64,000 bases of DNA from positions 319,412 to 383,411 of the forward strand of contig VZTI01002066.1 in assembly GCA_013397865.1 (NCBI GenBank), given 5' to 3'. A model generated the notes under the pieces. That model was not told where the DNA came from and ran no database searches. It worked only from the letters and a program-made list of their open reading frames with translations. The position numbers and the translations under genes are program-made. How positions within the stretch are numbered: the stretch's first letter is position 1; every line of letters begins with the position of its first letter. Of this stretch, positions 24,974 to 37,400 are shown one piece after another. The stretch is from Struthidea cinerea. Its lineage: Eukaryota; Chordata; Aves; Passeriformes; Corcoracidae.

Positions 24974-25348
24974 GTGAGGACCCTTCAGCTGGGCTCCTCT
25001 GCACAGTGGAGGATGGGCAGTCACGGCACCTCTGACCAGAGGCTTTTCTTAAGATACCCAAGTCCTTTCCTCCCCACTCCCTTTGCTTCAAGGGCCTGTG
25101 CAAGCTTGGCAGCTGATTGCCCTGGGGCCGTGGTCTCCACCTTGGAGGTGTTAAGCCTGTGCTTTTCGAATGTCCCCAGCCCTGAGTTGCTACTTTATCT
25201 TATCTTCATCAGCGAGCAGTGTAAGGCCTCAGTCAGGACCCCATTCAGGGTGTGTTGGTCTTCTCTGCAGCTTTTGTAATACAGTTTTAAAGGTCCTTCA
25301 AGAAAATGCTTAAGTCATAATTATAATATTTTAGTCTCTGACAGAAGT

Positions 25349-28300
25349 ACATCAGGGCAGATGTACTGCAAAGTCGCATCCGTAGCACCGTCTCCTGTCC
25401 ATTCCCATTATATTTCCCATTACTGTTCCCTGCACATATTTGGGTGCAGGTGTGGTCTGGTCACCATACGGACAGGGGTGTAGTGCTGAGGAGTCAGAGC
25501 AAGCTGTCTTCTTACCTCTCAGCATCCTCACCAGATGGCAATTGCACTCCTGTGCTCACTTCAGAGAATAAAAAGCACTTTTCGCTTAACCTGAAATGAA
25601 ATTCTCAGCACCGTGAGGTGGGGAGTCTTGCAGAAGCTTCTCTCCAGTTGGGCTGAGAGAGGCCAGTGAATCCTAAACACTTTGATGTTTTTGCATACCC
25701 CATTTTCAGCACTGGAAGTGTTAGACTTCCCTGATATTGTTGCGGTCTCATGACTGAGTAATATCCCTATGAAGCTGGAGAAGACCTCACAGTCTTAGTA
25801 AGGCTGTCTCTTTTTCCTTTCTCCTCTTATTTAAAATCTCTGTAAGACACTCTGTGCTCTGCCATTTTGTGGGGGTTTTTTTCCCAGTGAAATAATTCCA
25901 TTCCAAGATGGTTGATCATCTTAATTAGAAGTCTGGGTTGGTAAGTAGAGCTTGTTCTAGATATTTACCAGCTGTGCCTCAGAAACAAAGGTACAGGATT
26001 TGGAAAGCACATGACAATGCTTCCGTGTAGCTGTAATCACAATAGGCCCTGTGCAAATGAACCCTGCAATCTAGTGAATCTTGTTTGACCAAAAAGAGTC
26101 AGAAAGCAAAGCCAGAGCACAAAGATGATATGCGAAGGGTTGATCAGTGAGACTGGGACAGAGAGTGAATTAAAAAATGTGCAGCCTCTGTCTTCTCTAG
26201 TGATGAACTGAGATGAGGCAAAATGTGCAAGCGAAAGGGTGCCTACACCTGAAGTGTCTGAGAGAGGAACCTACTTGTGCCTGTATTGGGCCCTCAGGGC
26301 CTGACATCCACACACAATTCCAGGCCATCCCATGGTTGTCATAAAGTAGATTTTACTTGGACCTCAGCTGCGGAACTAGTGCCTGATGAAGCGTGGCGTA
26401 ATGTTTGTTATCCTTTTGTCCCCCCATATGCCCATCATTCTGCAAAGGGCTTTCCTTCCTCACTCCAGAAGCCACCAACAGAGGATACCCGTGGATCTTT
26501 GCCAGCCTCCCAGCTCTTTCCACAGGCTATATAGCTCTGCTCACTTTTCAGCTATTTGGTGAAATCTCAACTCTCAGTTTCTGTAGCTGCAATAATTAAA
26601 TGCCTCCTGCAAGTCATCTGCCCTGGCAAATTCCCCATCCTGCTGCGTTCGTCAGTAGGATGTCATCCAGACCTTGTTCCATTCACAGTACTCTTCTATT
26701 AGATGATGGCTTCCTTCGTTCCAGACTCTCCCTGCCCATGCAGGACCAGATATGATGACAGAAGTTTTTTCTACAGCAGTGCATCTACATAGTTCAATGC
26801 TTCCTCCAGCTTTCTCTGGATGGTGGCCCTCCAGCACAGTTCACAGCCCAACAAAACAACTGTTGTAGGTTTTACTTGGTCTATATCTTCCTGCATTCAG
26901 AGGCTTACAGATTAGATACATGTTCTTAGGTTCTGATTTCTCCAGTTGTGCAAGACAAAACGAATGTTTTCATTAGTTTTTGTGGGTCATACCTCAAGCA
27001 TAAGACCCTTCCACTTAAATCTGTGGGAATACCATGTCATTTTGAGAGACACAGGTTAATCAGGGTGTGCTGCCTGCATTGTTCTCTTCCTGTTTGGCAG
27101 GGTTTTGACGGAGTCTAAAGCTCAGTCTGAAAGAAGAAATGGTCTGAATCTCATGGAAAAGACAATATGAAGTAGTCAGCATGGAAAAGGCAGTGATAAC
27201 AGGCTCTGGCAGACAGAGCAATTCTACCCAAAAATTCTTCACAGGTGGCATATATACAGACAGAAGCAACATGTGTGGTTCCCTGGAGCAAATTCAGTCA
27301 TAAATGAAAAAATTGATTTGGGTCCATGCCACGATGGGGAAAAAGAACTAATGAGACTCAGAAGTCTACTTATGCAGAGAGCATCCTGTCTCTGGGACAC
27401 CTTCAGCTTAGGGGAAGTACTTTGACAAAGAACTGTAGGATAAAATTTCCTCCATCTAAATGAACAGAGAATACTTCAATGACAAAAGCTTCACACAACT
27501 GTATTTCTCAGGAAAGTTACACAACTTTTTTAATGCTTTGTATGCCAGTTGCTTATTTCCTGAGATGGCTTCAATTTCCTTTAGAAATGCACAGGTGAAT
27601 TTTTGTGGGAGTCAAACCCTAGAAGGTGCATGACCCAACAGATCTGTGATGCCTAGAGTGAGAAAAATTACCCCTAAACTTAACAACATTGCAGGTAATT
27701 ATAGGCTCTGATGACCCCTTGTAAATGACAGAAACAGGGTTGTGCTATTCAACACAACAGACACAGTGTGTAGCAAAAAGATTCACTATGCTTGTGGTAA
27801 TAAAGCTCAGTCAGTGAGAGGAGATGCTGATCACCCTGTGCTGACCAAGAGCACCTCTACCGTTTTCGTTTCCCATCCTACTTCCTCATTAATTCCAGGT
27901 GCTTCATATTTTCCTACTTTTCTGCATCAATTAGGTCCTCATTAGGCCTGTTCTATGTGATTTTTCTGCTGGTAGAGGAATGATATTAATGAGAGAAACT
28001 GCCATTTAATTTCAGTCTCTCATTATTTCATAAGTCATATATCCATGGAGATTTTTTCTTCAGTAGATTGAGGTGGATTGATTTCTCTTGAGCACTGTTG
28101 GCTTTTGAACCCTGGAATTTGCAGGAATTTTTGCCATGATGCTGCAGAAAAGGTGAAATATAAGAGCTTTTATTATTGTGTACAATCTTTGATTAGGAGG
28201 ATAGTTACTATTCATGAGCTGGCTGTAGTCAGAACGAATTGTTAAGGTCTGGAGAGAGAAAGCTGTTTGTATAGGTTGCAAACAGAATTTCACAGCCTTA

Positions 28301-29437
28301 AACTTTCTTTTTTATTGTTTTTTAGCAATAACTATGTAAGATTACTTTTTATTCATCTCTTAACAGCCCCACATCTGATCTGACTGGGTACCTTTCCTTT
28401 GATTCAGTTGAATTTCCTCTTTCTTTTATGTGACTGGGAATTTAGAAAACACATGCATTTCTCTGTGCTGACTCACACTCATTTCTTTAGCTGTCTTCCA
28501 AGGATGCAGTCAAAGATAAGGTCAAAATTGCTTTTGTTGTTCTATTGAAAGCCTTAAGTGCTAGGCTGGATTGAAAGATGTAGTCTTCAATTCTGTAAAA
28601 ACCTCTTTCTTCTTTAATTTTCAGCCTGTTCCTTGCCCTGGAAAACTTTCCAAAGAACTGAGTTTGACTGTTTTGTGTGATAAGGTGCAACCTCCTCCTG
28701 AAGTCTGAGAGTTGGGAACAATACCTAATGGGATTGTGTGACAATTATGACACCTTCCTGCTCAGCAAAGAAATAAAGAACAACCATTTATTTGAAACTT
28801 CACATGAATGGATATGAAAATTTTTATGGTGAATTACTGTCAGTTATATTATCTTTTAATTACTGTCACATCCTTTTGGATGAGTTGTTTTATCACTACA
28901 GTTTTTTTCTGCAGGTTGGAAACTTTTGATGATTTAATTAATTCTTCTGTTTTGTGTTTCTGTCCTACATGATTTTACCTTGGACTAAATTTCTCTAAGA
29001 AAGTTCACTTGCACCAGAAGCAGAGGAATATTTATTATTAAAGCATTCTGAAACATGCTGGCTACGTTTCAATTTTAGTTGCAAACACATTTACATTAAC
29101 TCTGTGGTGTAATTTTTACTAGATTGCCATGCCCTTTTTTGGTTATAGTTTAGAAAAATGTTTCTAAGTGTCTGAATGTTAGAGGTGTTTGTTAATTGGC
29201 ATTATGCATAGCTTTTTTTTTTTTTTAAGAATACTTAAGTAATTTAGTTCTGCTTAGTTTTGTATGTGACTGTAAATGAAACTAACTCATTACACAGTTT
29301 TCTAGTTCATGCCAACAATCCCTAAAAAGCAGAGTGGCATTTCTGGATGTTGAAGAAAATGAAATCTTGAAAAAAATAGAGGAGTGTCACTTATTGCACT
29401 AAGATTGTTCTCTCCAAAATAAATTCTTCCTCACCTA
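25349..29437. other. Unique AT-rich sequence, no gene seen
   Basis: No family recognised. T-rich runs occur, including one at about 29213-29226, in sequence adjoining the right edge. Confidence 0.5.
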
Positions 29438-29439
29438 AA

Positions 29440-29567
29440 GCATTTCAATTAGAAATGTGGCTATTCTGACCCATAATAAAGGACTTCCCTTCTTCTCACC
29501 TGTCTTACCAGTTATGTCTCAATAGTCACAGGATAGCTTGTGTCAGTAATTGCAGTCTTAGAAAAAA
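29440..29567 (+). repeat. Unidentified dispersed repeat, copy 1
   Basis: The stretch 'ttctgacccataataaagg' through 'gtcagtaattgcagtcttag' matches a second copy at 32673-32816 in the same orientation, at roughly 80-85% identity by eye over about 110 bp. Weaker similarity continues ~20 bp upstream. I do not recognise it as CR1, an LTR or a SINE. Confidence 0.8.
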
Positions 29568-31689
29568 TCTCCTCCTGAAAGAGCTGTGGATGACTCACTG
29601 GCTTAAATATACTCTCTGACTCAACCGATAGCACTCTGGTGATGTGCACAGACTAAGAAGTAGAGCCTTTTCCCAGGAGCCTGGGAGTCTGGGGGAAGGT
29701 AAGAGTGATGTACCCATGGTAAGACTAATGGGAGAAAAGCTGGAAGAGAAAAGAAGAAAACAGAACAAAGAACGAGATACAACTGAATCTCTCAGAAGCT
29801 GCCCATCCGAACTTCACATCTGTTCTTCACATGCTGAAGTAGACATCTGAGATTCCAGACAGACTTCTGAAATCCCAACAGGATTAAGGTATTTCTCTGG
29901 AATACCCTCAGTTTTGGACGATTTGCATAAAGCAGTGTGCTTCAACTCTCAGCCTGGCTCTGAGGTGTTCTCACAGTGCGTAGCCTGGTTTCTTTTGGTT
30001 TGTGTTCCGTGGTGGCCAATTGTTCAGGTACTGCTATGCACGCACCTGGGAGACTGGAGCCCTGAGTGAGCAAAGCACCTCCAAATACACCCTTCTGAAA
30101 GAGAGCAGTACGAGCCTGCACACTGCCCATAATGTTTGGTACTCTTTCACGTTGCTCAATCAGTTCTTCTTGAGAAACGACTCATACCTAGGGAAGGAAT
30201 GGATCTTTTCTTGTTGCATGTGCTGCTCATGCTTCATAGATAGGCTGAAAGAATGATCCAGCTCTGCTCATGGCTGCCATAAGCTTGCACTCGCTCTTTT
30301 ACAACAGACATTCCTGCAAAGCTTTAAATTTCCTCATCCATTTAGAGCAGACAGTGCTTCTCATTTGATTTTTCTCCTTCTGAGCGTTCCAGCTGTGAGA
30401 GAATTTAATAAGCCATATACTTGAATTTGTCCTAGAAAAGATGGGTTTGGAGCTGCCCTTTCATTTTCAGACTGTGACAGTTCTCATCTGGAAAATCTTT
30501 TTATATTTCTTGATAACTTCTTTTATACTCATACAGTAGTCACTGCCAATTATGCTCTTCTCAGCTATTACTCTGGGAAGTGTTTATCCATGGCTTTGAA
30601 ACTCAGCTGGATGTATGGCTGAGCTGAAATATAGAAAATTGTGTCCTTCTCCATGAGATCACAAGACTGGCTTATGGCTTGCAACTTTTACAGAGGTCGA
30701 CCTAGTTTTATTTGCCTTATGGCTTTATGGCTTTAGAGCTCTTGGATATTGTTGAGTCATGTTATCTGGCTCTGTGCTATGATCCCAAAGGATGGATAAT
30801 ATTGTAATTTGTGTAAAATTGGATTTTTTAAAATGTATTAATAGCAGTTCAGCAGCTTTAAGAGAAAAGATCAATGCTCACAGAGCTGTCAGCAGTTGCA
30901 GACGTCATTTCCAGGGTTCTTGAAGACGCCACTGAGTCTGACAACTTGCCTAATAAATATGGTCCTAAAAGCTGAAAAAATAAAAGCTCGGGTTAAAAAA
31001 CAAATAAAAAGGAAGAGAAGCATTTTAGAAGTTGTCAACGCTCTTGTTTAAAGTGAGAGACAGCAGATGGGCATTTCTTAAAGTCTGTGTGTCTGTTCGA
31101 GGACTGGGTTTCCTTAACTAAACTGAGAAAATACCTGATCCTGTGTACACCATTTCTCTAGCAATAGGAAACCAGCCTAAAAGCAGACCCACATATCTGC
31201 TACAGATCTGAAAGGGACAATACTGAAAGGGACAACACAGGGACCTGTCTCTCTCCTGCCTGTGGATCACTTCTTGCTACTTAGCAACATTTGCCTTGGT
31301 CCAGGTTCAGGTAACTGTTTGTAGAATACCTTGAGCTCCTGGGCACCTTGTCACTCACTCCTGTCTACCCAAGCCTCACAATTCACGGGTCTCTGTAAAG
31401 TGTTCTTCATGCCCAAGAAGAACAGCAGCCATTTGTTACTCCTTTGCATAGGATCTGTTTAGTGCAATGTACAGTACAGAGAAGGGGAATGATTCGAGAT
31501 CTGTGAGGGCTTTGGCAATGAGTAAACAGTTTGCTACTACTGGGGAAAATAGTAAATGCACTGCACCATCGAAAAGAGAAAACTGAGAAGATATTTGAGA
31601 TGGTTCTGTAGATTCTTATGTAGTTTGGCAAAGGTGAATGGAGTTTGACTATTCACTCCCCTTCAAAACAGAAAGTTACAGAGCAACAC
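29568..31689. other. Unique sequence with a 15-bp tandem pair
   Basis: No gene is seen. 'ctgaaagggacaa' is repeated in tandem at 31208-31222 and 31223-31237. Confidence 0.5.
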
Positions 31690-32047
31690 GTGATATTAGA
31701 AGGAAGGAGTTTCAAAACAGAAGGATTTCTCTTGTTCTTTATGCAGTTTACCATTAATCAGTATAACTCCTTGCCGCAGGATACTGTGACTGTTAAAAGT
31801 TCACACAGGTTCAGAAGACAACCTGACAAATTCACAGAAAAGAAATTAATTGGGGGCTGTTGAGTATAAAAACATCTCCTTTGGCTGGGGAAGTCCTTGA
31901 ACTACAAATTGGTCATGATTAGGAGAGTATTGCTCCATGCTTACCCTGTTCTGCTCTCTCCAATACATTTGCTCTTGTCTAGTGTTACAGACAAGCTGGG
32001 CTAAATGGTCCTTTGAGTTAGACCAAAAATGGCCATTTTTATGTTAA
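31690..32047 (+). mobile_element. Ancient amniote CR1 (L3-like) 3' end, plus strand
   Basis: The segment follows the 3' end of the CR1 lineage widespread in turtles and crocodilians rather than the typical bird subfamilies. 'aactccttgccgcaggata' comes early, then 'acctgacaaattcac', 'ccctgttctgctctct', 'caagctgggctaaatggtcc' and 'aatggccatttttatgtt'. The order and spacing fit. There is heavy substitution and small gaps, as expected of a copy fixed before birds arose. It ends in the 'ttatgtt' terminal motif of that lineage rather than GATTCT units. Confidence 0.8.
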
Positions 32048-32672
32048 AAGAAGAGATTGTGTGGACAGTGTTGACAACCTAGTCCTTAAGATTTCCACAA
32101 TGTTGTAGGTCTCCTCAAATTTGAAAAGCTGGGTATTATTTGTCGTAGAGAAATAAGGCGCAGTATTTTGCTCTCTCTTACCATGTTGCTGATTGCAACT
32201 ATGTGATCGTTGTTCGCTTAGTAAATACAAAACAGTTGTTTCTTCCCTGCTTCAAAGTATACTCAAGTAGAGAGATGACCACCTTATCCTGCTGCCTGAA
32301 CACCTTCCAGCTGTGCACTAACTCACATAACTCATGACCAGGGGGCAGCTGGGGGAAGGGCTGCATCTATTCTGCTGAGCCCAGTTCTCAAGTGTTACTC
32401 TCTTTTGCCTTTCTTTTGGAGAAGTTCACTAATAGAGATATTTAAAGCCTTTTCCCATGCTTGTAGAACTCCCTTAAAGGATAGGTTGATTTTGCTTGTT
32501 TTTTCTTGGTTAATTAATGTGCCTCTAAGTCTCTGCTTTATGAAACTCAGCTTTTCTCCTATCATGTCTTTTGATGTTTCTGTTTTAAATTTCCAATTGT
32601 TCCGCTGCTGTGTCCAGGGATCAAGACTTACATTTACCTTTTAATTTCTAGCAACTTCAGGATTTTTCTTTT
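32048..32672. other. Unique AT-rich sequence, no gene seen
   Basis: No recognisable repeat, RNA gene or exon. Confidence 0.5.
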
Positions 32673-32816
32673 TGCATTTTAAATACAAAAAGAAATGTGA
32701 CTGTTCTGACCCACAATTTAGGACTTTCCCCTACTCTCACCTGTCTTACCAATTGTGTCTCAGTATTTACAGTATAGCATCCTTGCTTATGTCAGTAATT
32801 GCAAACTTAGAAAAAC
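32673..32816 (+). repeat. Unidentified dispersed repeat, copy 2
   Basis: This is the partner of 29440-29567. It shares 'ttctgacccacaatttagga', 'ctctcacctgtcttaccaat', 'tgtctcagtatttacag' and 'tgtcagtaattgc'. It carries about 8 extra bases ('atccttgc') relative to copy 1. Similarity stops soon after 'cttagaaaaa'. Confidence 0.8.
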
Positions 32817-33444
32817 ATTTTTCAGCCACCATCTTATTCTCCAGTGTAAAAGGGTTATTTGCTCTGAAAATTCCATTTCTGAGCTCTCTTAATGATAGTG
32901 ACTAGGATTTGCAGTGCACTTTTGGTTGTGTAACACACCAGTGAGGAACCTGGCATAAGTCTTTCTGACTTATGCTGCCCAGCCTTCTTGTCAAAGGAGA
33001 TTTAAGGTTGCTTTATCACTCCATGAACAAGAGGTTTGTCTTATGCCCTTTACCTCTTTCCTTGGCTACTCCAGCTGAGAGCCTTGTGCTGCTTGATGCA
33101 CATAACAGGCTGCAGTACAATGTCCTGGAGCTCTTACAGTCTGAGAAAGGCTTGTTTTAGGTGGGGGAGCCAGAAGTAACTGTTGTCTGGTTGGCTGTAT
33201 ATTAAAAAGGATAACCAGCCCTCAGCCCCATGAGGGCAGTCTAGTTGGTAGTTTGGATATCAAGTTCTCCTGGAGTGCAAGAGGTCAGAACTGAATAGTT
33301 GTGCGCTCCTCAAGCCGCTCAAGTATGGTTGCACTGGGGAATGACATAGGCAGAGGGAGGTAATATAATCAGACCCAAGAAGTGAGTCTTGCTGACCTGT
33401 GCTGGGCCTCCAGCCCTACATGCCCGCAGTGCCTCATTGCTGGG
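32817..33444. other. Unique sequence, no gene seen
   Basis: No family recognised. A local C/G-richer stretch begins near 33150 and continues to the LTR-like element at 33.9 kb. Confidence 0.45.
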
Positions 33445-33804
33445 TTAGTTTGGCCTTGTGATGTAGAGGAGCTTGAGTCTGTCTATAGCCCTTGCAGCCA
33501 GACTTAAAATGTGGTGAACTAAACTGTGTGGATCATAACGATGATCTAGAACTCCATGGGGCCCTACGGCCAGATTCCATTGAGACTGGATAGCACTGGT
33601 CTGTAGTAGTGGTGATGGACATTCAAACCAGACGTGTAGCTCTCTGGGCATCCCCTCACAGAAGAAAAGCCTGTTGTCTGGCAGGATCGAGCACACCTGG
33701 GCTTCCAGTAAGCACTGTTCAGAGCCTGCGTTGTGAAAACCTTTCTGTGAAGGTGAGTTGGTGTGCCCTACAGACAATGTCATAAGATTAGAGACCGAAT
33801 CCAA
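33445..33804 (-). other. 119-codon open frame next to an LTR, unidentified
   Basis: This minus-strand frame has a protein-like composition with several Cys, Trp and His residues and ends in a stop near 33445. It lies directly downstream, in LTR sense, of the minus-strand LTR at about 33880-34414, where retroviral internal sequence would start. I see no gag, pol or env motif and no primer-binding site. Either it is the remnant of an internal region too decayed to name, or it is a chance frame. Confidence 0.2.
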
Positions 33805-33879
33805 ACTCTCTTATGATAGATAGCCCGTGTTAGAAACTCACCGAGGCCCACTAAGCCTTTGTTTTGCTCCAAGAGCACT

Positions 33880-34414
33880 GGGAATGTCTGCTGACCTATG
33901 CCCACTCCCTCAAGAATGCACATTCATCCCGATCTAGTCACTGCTTTTTGTGCAAAGCACTTGAGGAGTGTCCATACTGCAGTAATGACGCATGGGCAAG
34001 GACCTTGCTTATCAGGTGGAAGAATGCAAAGACGTTTATTGCGCAGTGAGAATTCCTTAAATACCAGCACCCAACAGGATATAACATCCTATAATCAAAA
34101 AAGATGTCTACCACAGTGTCTCCCAATCACCTGGGGTATTGCACAGATTTTACCTATTATGGTAATAGGCAAACAAGACCCTATAAGGCCACAAACTACA
34201 GTTAACACTTCTCATAGGCCCAGTCTGTCCGTAAACCCACAATCCTCTCTCAGTCCATCCCCAGTGACCTGGATGCATTCCCAGGGTCACCTCTGGGCCC
34301 AGGATAGAGGCCCTCTCTCTTATCCTCAGGGCCTATCTCTCTTCCAGCACATAGTGCACCCCAGCACATACCAGGAGCCAAACTTCTCATGTTACCACTG
34401 GAGCACCTGTCACA
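33880..34414 (-). mobile_element. Probable LTR with alpharetrovirus-like promoter layout, minus strand
   Basis: On the minus strand the sequence starts TGTGACAGG at 34414, has a ~350-bp U3, then TATTTAAGG (34055-34063) and AATAAACG (34033-34040) only ~15 bp apart, followed by U5-like sequence. A very short R with TATTTAAG and CAATAAACG is the layout of avian alpharetroviruses and some related ERVs, so I infer an ERV LTR. The U5 end is uncertain (33880-33895 is the best guess) and no target duplication was found. Frames inside on the plus strand (33898-34419) are antisense to the LTR and not genes. Confidence 0.55.
34033..34063 (-). promoter_or_regulatory. LTR TATA box and polyadenylation signal
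   Basis: TATTTAAGG at 34055-34063 and AATAAACG at 34033-34040, both on the minus strand, are close enough to imply an R region of about 20 nt. Confidence 0.55.
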
Positions 34415-37400
34415 CTTAAGGTTCATTAAGCAGAAGACATAGATTTCAGTTTTTAATCAAGAGGTCTTGACTCAAAAATATGTAAATGCATCCAATCTTT
34501 TCTGCCTTTTCTTGTATTTGGAAGGACTTGAAAGTGAAATTATTACATAGTGAGGAAGGGAGAGGTTAGTACTCCATAAAGATGAAGGCTGCTTTGGATA
34601 TGTTAGTGCATCCTCCAGGGTGCTCATGACTTACAGCTGAAACAGGGAGTTCTCCATGGACTCTGGCTGCTCAGAAGAAGGAGGCAGTTTTATGTATCTC
34701 ATTAGCATGCTTAGGGCAAGATTTACATATAAAAGTCTGCCTTGTTGGACAGGAACAACACAAGGTAGCAATATTTTTAATGATAGAAACATCCAGGCAC
34801 AATCTCCTCAATGTATTTCCCCACAAATCTGCTTCATATCTATAATCTGTTAGATCATCCAGGAGACAGAATGAGTCATGTCAAAGCTACCCTTGTTAAG
34901 TTACTGACTCCAAGCAGAGTAGGTGAAGAGTGCTAAAAACAAACCCAGGGAAACAGGCCATTTTCTACAGCTAAGACCTCCTGACAAAAAAGAGTGATTA
35001 AGGGTTGATATGAAAACTGAAACTTTCTTTAAATCAAGAAAGATGATGAATCTATGTTGCACTTGTTTAGCTTGGTGTATGAGAACTCTGAAAAGATATA
35101 TTTGCTGTTCTAAATGTATAGGTCCTGAAAAGCGGTGTGAAGTCCGTATTAAAACTGCTTTCAGCTTCTTGTGCCACAGAGAAGTGATTAATTTTCAGGC
35201 CCACCTTATTTTAACCCTGTTGCCTGAATGTCCATGGCAGTGAGAATTAGTTCCCAATTTTTGTTAATGCTATATGAAGACCTACCCTGACTGCTCAAAT
35301 TCCTCCTCCACAGCCCAAATCTGCAGTAGCTGGCCCATGGATTAGGGCAGTTTTATAGCTGATGGTAGAAAATAAGTACCGTTAAAGACACTGGGAGTTA
35401 GAGAAACATTAATTTACCTCTCAGGACAAGTATAGAGGGTTTATTCCTTCTTGTGCTCACTAGAAGTATCTGAGAGGGGCAGATTCGGGCTCAGCCAGAG
35501 CCAGAAGCAACATCACTGTAGAAACATAAACACCTTGAGAACACTTAATGCAAAATTTTCAGATTTTTTTTTCCCAAAAATTGCACAACATTTTTTGGTC
35601 TGGGCAAAAAAAATGGAATTCAGATTCAAAAACTACTTCATTAAGTCTAAATGCCTTTATTTTTCTTCTCTCTCTTTTGTGTTCACTTGGGATTTTGTTT
35701 AGTCAGTTTGTTGGTTTTGTTGCTACTTAAACAATGAGGGATTTGTAAAATTACGCTTTTTCCTTGCAGCACATTTTTCTGTGTCAGTTTCTGAAAATGT
35801 CTTTTCAGAATAGATGGTACATGTGTCATACAGTAAGTCAGTTTTGAACCCAGTTCTTGCAGAAATAGATGGCTCCTTCTTTTATGTGCTTTTTATCACA
35901 TCAGAGATCATTTAAGCTTGATAAGCAATAAGAAAAGTATAATTAAGCATGTGAGGAGCTGATACTGTAAACCTGTGAGGGATCATCTGTTTGAGATTAT
36001 CCCTCAAAGTCCCCTAATTTAGTGGGCTGGAGGGTTGTTTGTGAAAATCTGGGGAAAGAAAAGGAAGACGTTTTAACACAGTATACATGAGCATAATTTT
36101 TGACATGTTGAATTCCTTACTTATAAATTTTTTAATATGCCAGCTGAAATAAAGTGCAAAGATTGAACCAGCCATAACTTTTTCCTAGTAATTCATTGAG
36201 CAGAAGGTGTTTTGCAGTCTGCACCTTCACGTTGCTGGTAGGAGGGAGACTGAAGGTGCTGATGCCTCAGTATACTGCTGTTGCAGAGGTTTATCTTGCC
36301 CACACAGATGATTTTTCTATCCCATCCTGTTGTCAAGGTAAAGAATTGCTACTAATCATACATTTGGTAAGCTATTACAGCAGTTCCTAGCTTCCTATCT
36401 TTCAGCACAGGTGGCATTTTCCGTGAAAAAGGGGATAAATATCAGCTGACCGCAGATGAGGATGTCCAAGAGGTTTGAACTGTGTGCTTGATGTGCAGTC
36501 TGTATGTTTACAAAACCTCAAAATAATTGCTAGCTCTTATTATAATAGATTTCCCACTTCCTTTGTATCCTTCTTTCTTTAATTAATTTGTCCATTTGGG
36601 GGAGGAAAATATTTTAGTTTCTCACAAAATCACCAGAAGGAGAGTAAAATCACCAGGGGGTGAGGGCAGGAAAGGCTGGGACTGGGCCAGTAGAGTCTAG
36701 TCTAGCTGTGCTGTCCAAACCCAAGTTTCTTTAGGTTTAATGGCCAGATTCTGCTCTGTGGTAAAGCCATGCTGGTAAAACCATCAGCAGAGATTTCACT
36801 CTCTTCTTTAAAAATTGAGAAGATGAAATTATTATGGCACTGATAGCTGCCTTTCAATTAACAGGCTCTTTCCATGACTAGCAAGGACAAATAGATAAAA
36901 ACATAACTTTGCTTAGAACCTGGCTGCTGAGTCCCAGGGACAGCAGGTGGAAAGAAGATGAATTGTCTTCTTTCTGAGACTTGGTCTTGGATTTTATCAG
37001 TGAAGTGCAATTTGGGCCCAAATAGCATATCCCAGTAAAAAACCATTTTTTAAGCGTTTCAGAGGTCAGAACGAGACCAGTGCTTGCAACATGCTATTCT
37101 CACCTGCTTGTATACCATTCAATTTCCATTTGTGGAGGTTTTTCCAGGCTATTACTCTAGCTCTGTTAGAAATGATCAGGCAGTGTTGTGAGAATTACTA
37201 CACAAGAAAACAAATTTGCAGCACAGCAGGCTAGGACATTCAGACTTGCTTCAGACAGGTAGGTGACGATGTCCTAACTTTTTGAGGGTTTCAGATTTGC
37301 ATAGAGCTTTTTATTTTACCTTCATTTGCCAACAGTTCTGGAAAATCAGCTGTGCAGTTCCCCTCAGATGCGCAGAATTCAATACTGTGCATAGGCCATT

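Larger units (their letters stand above)
24349..25343 (-). mobile_element. Solo LTR, unclassified avian ERV, minus strand
   Basis: The plus strand runs from TGTTGCGATCC to GTCTCTGACA and is flanked by a 5-bp duplication, GAAGT, at 24344-24348 and 25344-25348. On the minus strand the parts come in LTR order: a long U3, a TATATTAA box at about 24759-24766, a CG-rich leader with GCC/GGC triplets (about 24610-24720), an AATAAA signal near 24495-24501, and a ~140-bp U5 ending in CGCAACA. The R region would be about 230-260 bp. GC content is clearly above the surroundings. The 5-bp duplication fits ERVL-type integration, but I do not know the family. Frames inside (such as 24620-25024) are shadows of the GC-rich leader. 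Confidence 0.75.

Noticed and set aside
24620..25024. 134-codon minus-strand frame and its neighbours at 24858-25279
   Set aside because: They lie inside a GC-rich LTR leader and U3, where stop codons are rare for compositional reasons.
33898..34419. 173-codon plus-strand frame as a gene
   Set aside because: It is antisense to the LTR-like element at 33880-34414, whose TATA and polyadenylation signals lie on the other strand.
36196..36390. Possible exon ending in a GTAAAG donor near 36336
   Set aside because: The upstream acceptor is weak and the frame has no recognisable similarity.
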